NCBI GenBank assembly: GCA_030612945.1
Contig: JAUWMY010000066.1
Coordinates: forward strand, 1 to 9,852
From: Desulfobacteraceae bacterium
GTDB lineage: Bacteria; Desulfobacterota; DSM-4660; Desulfatiglandales; Desulfatiglandaceae
Length of the DNA stretch: 9,852 nucleotides
Reading direction: 5' to 3'
Below, piece after piece: positions 7,458-9,852 of the stretch. Every line of letters begins with the position of its first letter. The first letter of the stretch is position 1. The notes beneath the pieces were generated by a model, which saw only the letters and a program-made list of their open reading frames with translations, was not told the origin of the DNA and made no database searches. The translations under genes were made by a program, and so were the position numbers.

Positions 7458-8303
7458 ATGGCAAAGAGAAAGGCCCTTGGCAAAGGCTTGTCGGCGCTGA
7501 TTCCTGAAGCCGATAGGCTGGAGGATGGGGAAGAAGAGTTCTTCAGGTGCCCTGTTGAGGCGATAGAAGCAAATCCTTACCAGCCCAGGCAGGATATATC
7601 TGAATCCGATTTGGAAGACATGGTGAATTCTGTCCGGGAAAAGGGGATTGTTACTCCATTACTGGTTAGCAGAACGGAAACCGGGTATCAGCTTATTGCT
7701 GGAGAACGAAGGTGGCGAGCAGCGCAAAAGGCAGGGCTTGAGCGTGTTCCTGTTGTGGTGCGCGAGGTAACACCATACGAGTCTTTGGAGTTGGCCTTAA
7801 TTGAGAATATTCATAGAAAGGACTTGAATGCGGTTGAAGAGGCCCTCGCCTATAAACGGCTACTGGAGGAGGCGGAAATCACCCAGGATTCGCTGGCTAA
7901 ACGGCTGGGGAAGGACAGGTCTTCGATCACAAACCTTTTAAGGCTCCTCAACCTGCCCCTTTCTATCCAAAAAGATCTGATCGACGGCCGGTTGAGCATG
8001 GGCCATGCACGAGTACTGGTAGGGATTGGGGATCCTGAAGAGCAAAAGGGCCTCAGGGATGCTGTCATAAAAAAGGGCCTTTCGGTGCGGCAGACAGAGA
8101 CGTTAGCAAAAAAAAGGAGGGGGCCTAGGCTTTTAAAAAACAAGCAATCGGAACTCGATTACTATGTTCAGTCCCTGGCAGACAAACTTAAGCTGTCGCT
8201 CGGGACCAAAGTGGAAATTAAGAAGAAGGGGCGAGAAGGCCGTATTGTGGTTTACTTTTACTCGGACGAAGAGTTGGAACGGCTCCTTGATCTGTTTGGT
8301 TGA
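7458..8303 (+). CDS. parB: Chromosome partitioning protein ParB (Spo0J), parS-binding CTPase
   Basis: ParB is a CTP-dependent DNA clamp that loads at parS and recruits ParA and SMC. In this 281-residue protein the N-terminal KALGKGLSALIP (5-16) is the usual ParA-stimulating segment. The CTP-binding core includes NPYQPR (39-44), GYQLIAGERRWRAA (76-89, box I with GERRW) and ENIHRKDLNAVEEA (116-129, box II). A helix-turn-helix follows (about 141-162: ITQDSLAKRLGKDRSSITNLLRLL), then GHARVL (182-187). The C-terminal part (about 230-281) is the expected dimerisation domain with a lysine-rich stretch. All hallmarks and the length are normal. The ATG directly abuts the parA stop, with AAGGA (7444-7448) inside parA, so the two are co-translated. 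The perfect parS upstream is its expected target. Confidence 0.95.
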   Translation: MAKRKALGKGLSALIPEADRLEDGEEEFFRCPVEAIEANPYQPRQDISESDLEDMVNSVREKGIVTPLLVSRTETGYQLIAGERRWRAAQKAGLERVPVVVREVTPYESLELALIENIHRKDLNAVEEALAYKRLLEEAEITQDSLAKRLGKDRSSITNLLRLLNLPLSIQKDLIDGRLSMGHARVLVGIGDPEEQKGLRDAVIKKGLSVRQTETLAKKRRGPRLLKNKQSELDYYVQSLADKLKLSLGTKVEIKKKGREGRIVVYFYSDEELERLLDLFG

Positions 8304-8366
8304 TTTGTCTCACCTCTCCATTTCCGTTCTTTCCTTTTCACCAGCCTTTTAATGTTGCCCTTGTGT

Positions 8367-8395
8367 TTGAAACAGATAAGCGCAGCCGCAATAAT
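8367..8395 (+). promoter_or_regulatory. Sigma70-type promoter for the DUF3842-CooT-hydrolase cluster
   Basis: TTGAAA (8367-8372, five of six to TTGACA) is separated by exactly 17 bases from AATAAT (8390-8395, five of six to TATAAT). It lies in the spacer after parB and points at the next gene, giving a leader of about 70 bases. This is the best-formed promoter-like element in the window and suggests that the downstream cluster is transcribed independently of parAB. No clear terminator was seen after parB, so some read-through is likely. Confidence 0.5.
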
Positions 8396-8470
8396 TGAGG
8401 TTGTTACAAGGGGCGGTGATTTGCTAATGGGCATAGAGAAATACAGGTAAAAAAATCTTTGGGTGATGCT

Positions 8471-8887
8471 GTGAAACTGATGGTAATGGATGGACAGGGT
8501 GGCGGGATTGGAGGCACGATCATCAAGGGGCTCAGGGAATCAGTGGGTAACGATTTGGTGATAGTGGCGCTGGGAACGAATTCCATCGCGACTTCGAGAA
8601 TGATGAAGTCTGGGGCCAACAAGGGAGGTACTGGGGAGAACGCCATAGTGCAGACCAGTCATAATGTGGATGTGATCGTCGGCCCTCTGGCTATCTTAAT
8701 GGCAAATTCAATGATGGGAGAAGTGACACCGGCAATGGCCTCAGCGGTCAGTTCGAGTGAGGCTACAAAAGTTTTAATCCCCCTGACACAGGAAAAGGTC
8801 AGGCTTGTGGGTGTTTCCGGAGAGCCCTTGCCACATCTTGTAAGTCAGGTCGTAGATATTATTAAGGAGATGAATGAAGATGTGTGA
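8471..8887 (+). CDS. DUF3842 family protein, function unknown
   Basis: This protein of 138 residues (from GTG) fits the DUF3842 family of anaerobic bacteria, for which I know of no biochemical function. It opens with a beta strand and a glycine-rich turn, DGQGGGIG (7-14), followed by a helix, which resembles a dinucleotide- or phosphate-binding Rossmann-like start. Further family-like blocks are ALGTNSIATSRMMKSGAN (33-50), GTGENAI (53-59), VDVIVGPLAILMANSMMGEVTP (66-87) and LPHLVSQVVDIIKE (120-133). The segment 66-87 is hydrophobic but glycine- and proline-bearing, so more likely core strand than membrane span. GTG 8471 is chosen because homologues begin a few residues before DGQGGG; GGGTGA (8461-8466) is a plausible ribosome site. 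An upstream TTG at 8459 would add four residues. It overlaps the CooT gene by eight bases, implying translational coupling. Confidence 0.82.
   Translation: MKLMVMDGQGGGIGGTIIKGLRESVGNDLVIVALGTNSIATSRMMKSGANKGGTGENAIVQTSHNVDVIVGPLAILMANSMMGEVTPAMASAVSSSEATKVLIPLTQEKVRLVGVSGEPLPHLVSQVVDIIKEMNEDV
8864..8869 (+). promoter_or_regulatory. Ribosome binding site bearing on the CooT start
   Basis: AAGGAG lies inside the end of the DUF3842 gene. It sits four bases before ATG 8874 and ten bases before ATG 8880, slightly short of or beyond ideal spacing for either, so it does not settle the start by itself. The conserved MCE N-terminus of the CooT family argues for ATG 8880. Confidence 0.6.
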
Positions 8888-9068
8888 ATCAACTGCGTAT
8901 ATCTTGAAAGATGGCAAGGAAGAACTCCTCCTTGAGAGTGTTGATGTTTTGGAGAATATGGATGGCCACGTCAAACTTGTCAGTATGTTCGGGGAGGAGG
9001 AGATAGTGGAGGCAAGAGTGAAGACACTTTCTCTGGTGGACCACAAAATTATTCTGGAGCCTTTATAA
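8880..9068 (+). CDS. cooT: CooT family nickel-binding protein
   Basis: A 62-residue protein beginning MCESTAYILKDGKEE, the N-terminal pattern of the CooT family. In Rhodospirillum rubrum CooT is linked to nickel supply for CO dehydrogenase, and characterised homologues bind Ni(II) as a dimer using the cysteine at position 2. That cysteine is present here (C2), followed by a compact beta-rich body with GHVKLVSMFGEEEIVEARVKTLSLVDHKIILE typical of the family (shown in part: FGEEEIVEARV at about 37-47). It is soluble with no signal peptide. The start is ATG 8880; an in-frame ATG two codons earlier (8874) would bury the key cysteine at position 4. It overlaps the preceding gene by eight bases and is followed after 16 bases by the hydrolase gene. 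The family is assigned with good confidence; the enzyme it serves is not in the window. Confidence 0.85.
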   Translation: MCESTAYILKDGKEELLLESVDVLENMDGHVKLVSMFGEEEIVEARVKTLSLVDHKIILEPL

Positions 9069-9071
9069 ATT

Positions 9072-9078
9072 GGAGGTG
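9072..9078 (+). promoter_or_regulatory. Ribosome binding site that fixes the hydrolase start
   Basis: GGAGGTG is a strong Shine-Dalgarno sequence placed eight bases (after GGAGG) before ATG 9085. This favours ATG over the in-frame TTG at 9070, whose codon would itself overlap the ribosome site. Confidence 0.75.
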
Positions 9079-9084
9079 TTACAA

Positions 9085-9714
9085 ATGACAATCGAGGATT
9101 TTGCAAAAAAAATAAACTGGCTCGGCCATGACGGGTTTCGCATTGATACAGAAAAGACGATTTATTTCGATCCCTTTAAGATTGAAGGTGGCCCAAAGGC
9201 AGATTTGATCTTCATCACCCACGATCATTTTGATCATTGCTCGCCAGAGGATGTGGAAAAGATCCAGGATTCTCAAACAGTTATCGTCACGGAGAAGGCT
9301 TCTGCCAAAAAGCTTTCGGGTGATGTGAGGGTTTTGCAACCTGGAGAGTCCCTTAGTGTGGATGATATCAAGATTCAGGCCGTTCATTCCTACAACACAG
9401 ATAAGGACTTTCACCCCAAGTCAAATAACTGGCTGGGCTTCATCGTTGAGATTGAAGGGATCACGGCATATCATGCCGGAGATACTGATTTCATCCCGGA
9501 GATGAAAGATCTTGAAGTGGATATCGCCTTTCTGCCCGTATCCGGCACCTACGTCATGACGGCAGAGCAGGCGGTCCAGGCAGCCCTGGCCATTAATCCA
9601 AAACTGGCCATACCAATGCATTACGGGGCTATAGTCGGTGATGAGCAGGATGCCATCACGTTTAAAAGGGCTCTTGAAGGTAAGGTTGAGGTACTGGTTC
9701 TAAAAAAACAATAG
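9085..9714 (+). CDS. Metal-dependent hydrolase, metallo-beta-lactamase fold (UlaG/UPF0173-like)
   Basis: A cytoplasmic 209-residue protein of the MBL superfamily, closest in look to the compact UlaG/UPF0173 branch (Lactamase_B_3 type). It begins WLGHDGFRID with a short beta sheet and carries the metal motif THDHFDHC with H46, H48, D50 and H51. Other likely metal ligands are H101 (AVHSYN), D133 (YHAGDTD, 129-135) and H179 (PMHYG, 178-181). All expected ligands are present, so it should be catalytically competent. The substrate cannot be told from sequence: relatives act on phosphodiester, lactone or amide bonds, and many are uncharacterised. It lies 16 bases after cooT and probably shares its transcript; whether it is functionally tied to nickel is unknown. 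No clear terminator follows. Confidence 0.88.
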   Translation: MTIEDFAKKINWLGHDGFRIDTEKTIYFDPFKIEGGPKADLIFITHDHFDHCSPEDVEKIQDSQTVIVTEKASAKKLSGDVRVLQPGESLSVDDIKIQAVHSYNTDKDFHPKSNNWLGFIVEIEGITAYHAGDTDFIPEMKDLEVDIAFLPVSGTYVMTAEQAVQAALAINPKLAIPMHYGAIVGDEQDAITFKRALEGKVEVLVLKKQ

Positions 9715-9765
9715 AAGTCTTGAGCCAATTTCAAAACGTCCCCTTTTGCCTCCCGCCATCGATAG

Positions 9766-9797
9766 TGTCATTTGACATGTCAAGTATTATTTTGACA
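9766..9797. promoter_or_regulatory. Cluster of TGTCA/TGACA elements with a candidate rightward promoter
   Basis: TGTCA (9766-9770), TGACA (9773-9777), TGTCA (9778-9782) and TTGACA (9792-9797) alternate in orientation. The centre forms the perfect 12-base palindrome TTGACATGTCAA (9772-9783), and TTTGACA recurs exactly 20 bases apart (9771 and 9791). TTGACA at 9792 could be a -35 element, with TGTATT (9815-9820) as a mediocre -10 after 17 bases, reading out of the window. Operator function is inferred only from this arrangement. Confidence 0.3.
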
Positions 9798-9852
9798 ATG
9801 ATTAAGAATTTTTATGTATTCATCGACAACATATTTATTAAGTCCGGTTGCG

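Noticed and set aside
8164..8352. Forward 62-residue open frame overlapping the end of parB
   Set aside because: It is out of frame with the intact parB C-terminus, resembles no family and has no supporting ribosome site.
8427..8450. Seven-codon mini-ORF (ATG to TAA) in the leader before DUF3842
   Set aside because: It is very short, with a distant purine stretch as its only possible ribosome site and no attenuator-like stems or codon bias.
9070..9084. TTG start for the hydrolase
   Set aside because: The strong GGAGGTG overlaps this codon and is ideally placed for ATG 9085, which also matches the usual short N-terminus.
9715..9765. Intrinsic terminator after the hydrolase gene
   Set aside because: No inverted repeat with a following T-run could be found; the pyrimidine-rich stretch alone does not qualify.

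Overview
The window is a stretch of bacterial chromosome dominated by replication and segregation genes, all on the + strand. The order is dnaN, gyrB, gyrA, a 60-residue protein of unknown function, a consensus parS site, parA, parB, then a separate three-gene cluster: a DUF3842-family protein, a CooT-type small nickel-binding protein and a metallo-beta-lactamase-fold hydrolase. No rRNA, tRNA, CRISPR array or insertion sequence was seen.

Organism: the content fits an anaerobic Gram-negative bacterium, most likely Desulfobacterota (former Deltaproteobacteria). The reasons are an E. coli-type GyrB with the long C-terminal insert, dnaN followed directly by gyrB without recF, DUF3842 plus CooT (families typical of anaerobes with nickel enzymes such as CO dehydrogenase), and a short CTCCGG/CCGGAG hairpin repeat of a type scattered through such genomes. 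This placement is an inference; no rRNA or other decisive marker is present.

Layout. Positions 1-322 are a non-coding leader: a hairpin repeat at the left edge, then about 180 bases that are roughly 86% A+T, holding promoter-like elements and possibly an easily melted origin segment. Positions 323-6468 form a tight presumed operon dnaN-gyrB-gyrA-orf60, with gaps of 1, 14 and 17 bases. Positions 6469-6689 are non-coding and hold a perfect 20-base palindrome with the universal parS core, a GC hairpin and a weak parA promoter. Positions 6690-8303 are parA and parB, with no gap. Positions 8304-8470 are non-coding with a good sigma70-type promoter. Positions 8471-9714 are the DUF3842-CooT-hydrolase cluster. 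Positions 9715-9852 are non-coding, with repeated TGTCA/TGACA elements.

How it works together: DnaN clamps the polymerase, GyrAB removes the positive supercoils made by replication, and ParB loads at parS and is moved by ParA to segregate the origin region. Clustering these with parS suggests the window lies near oriC. The downstream cluster is probably independent: CooT binds nickel, and its tight coupling to DUF3842 suggests a shared but unknown role in metal-cofactor physiology. No clearly new multi-gene system is visible. The least understood items are orf60 and the DUF3842-CooT-hydrolase cluster.
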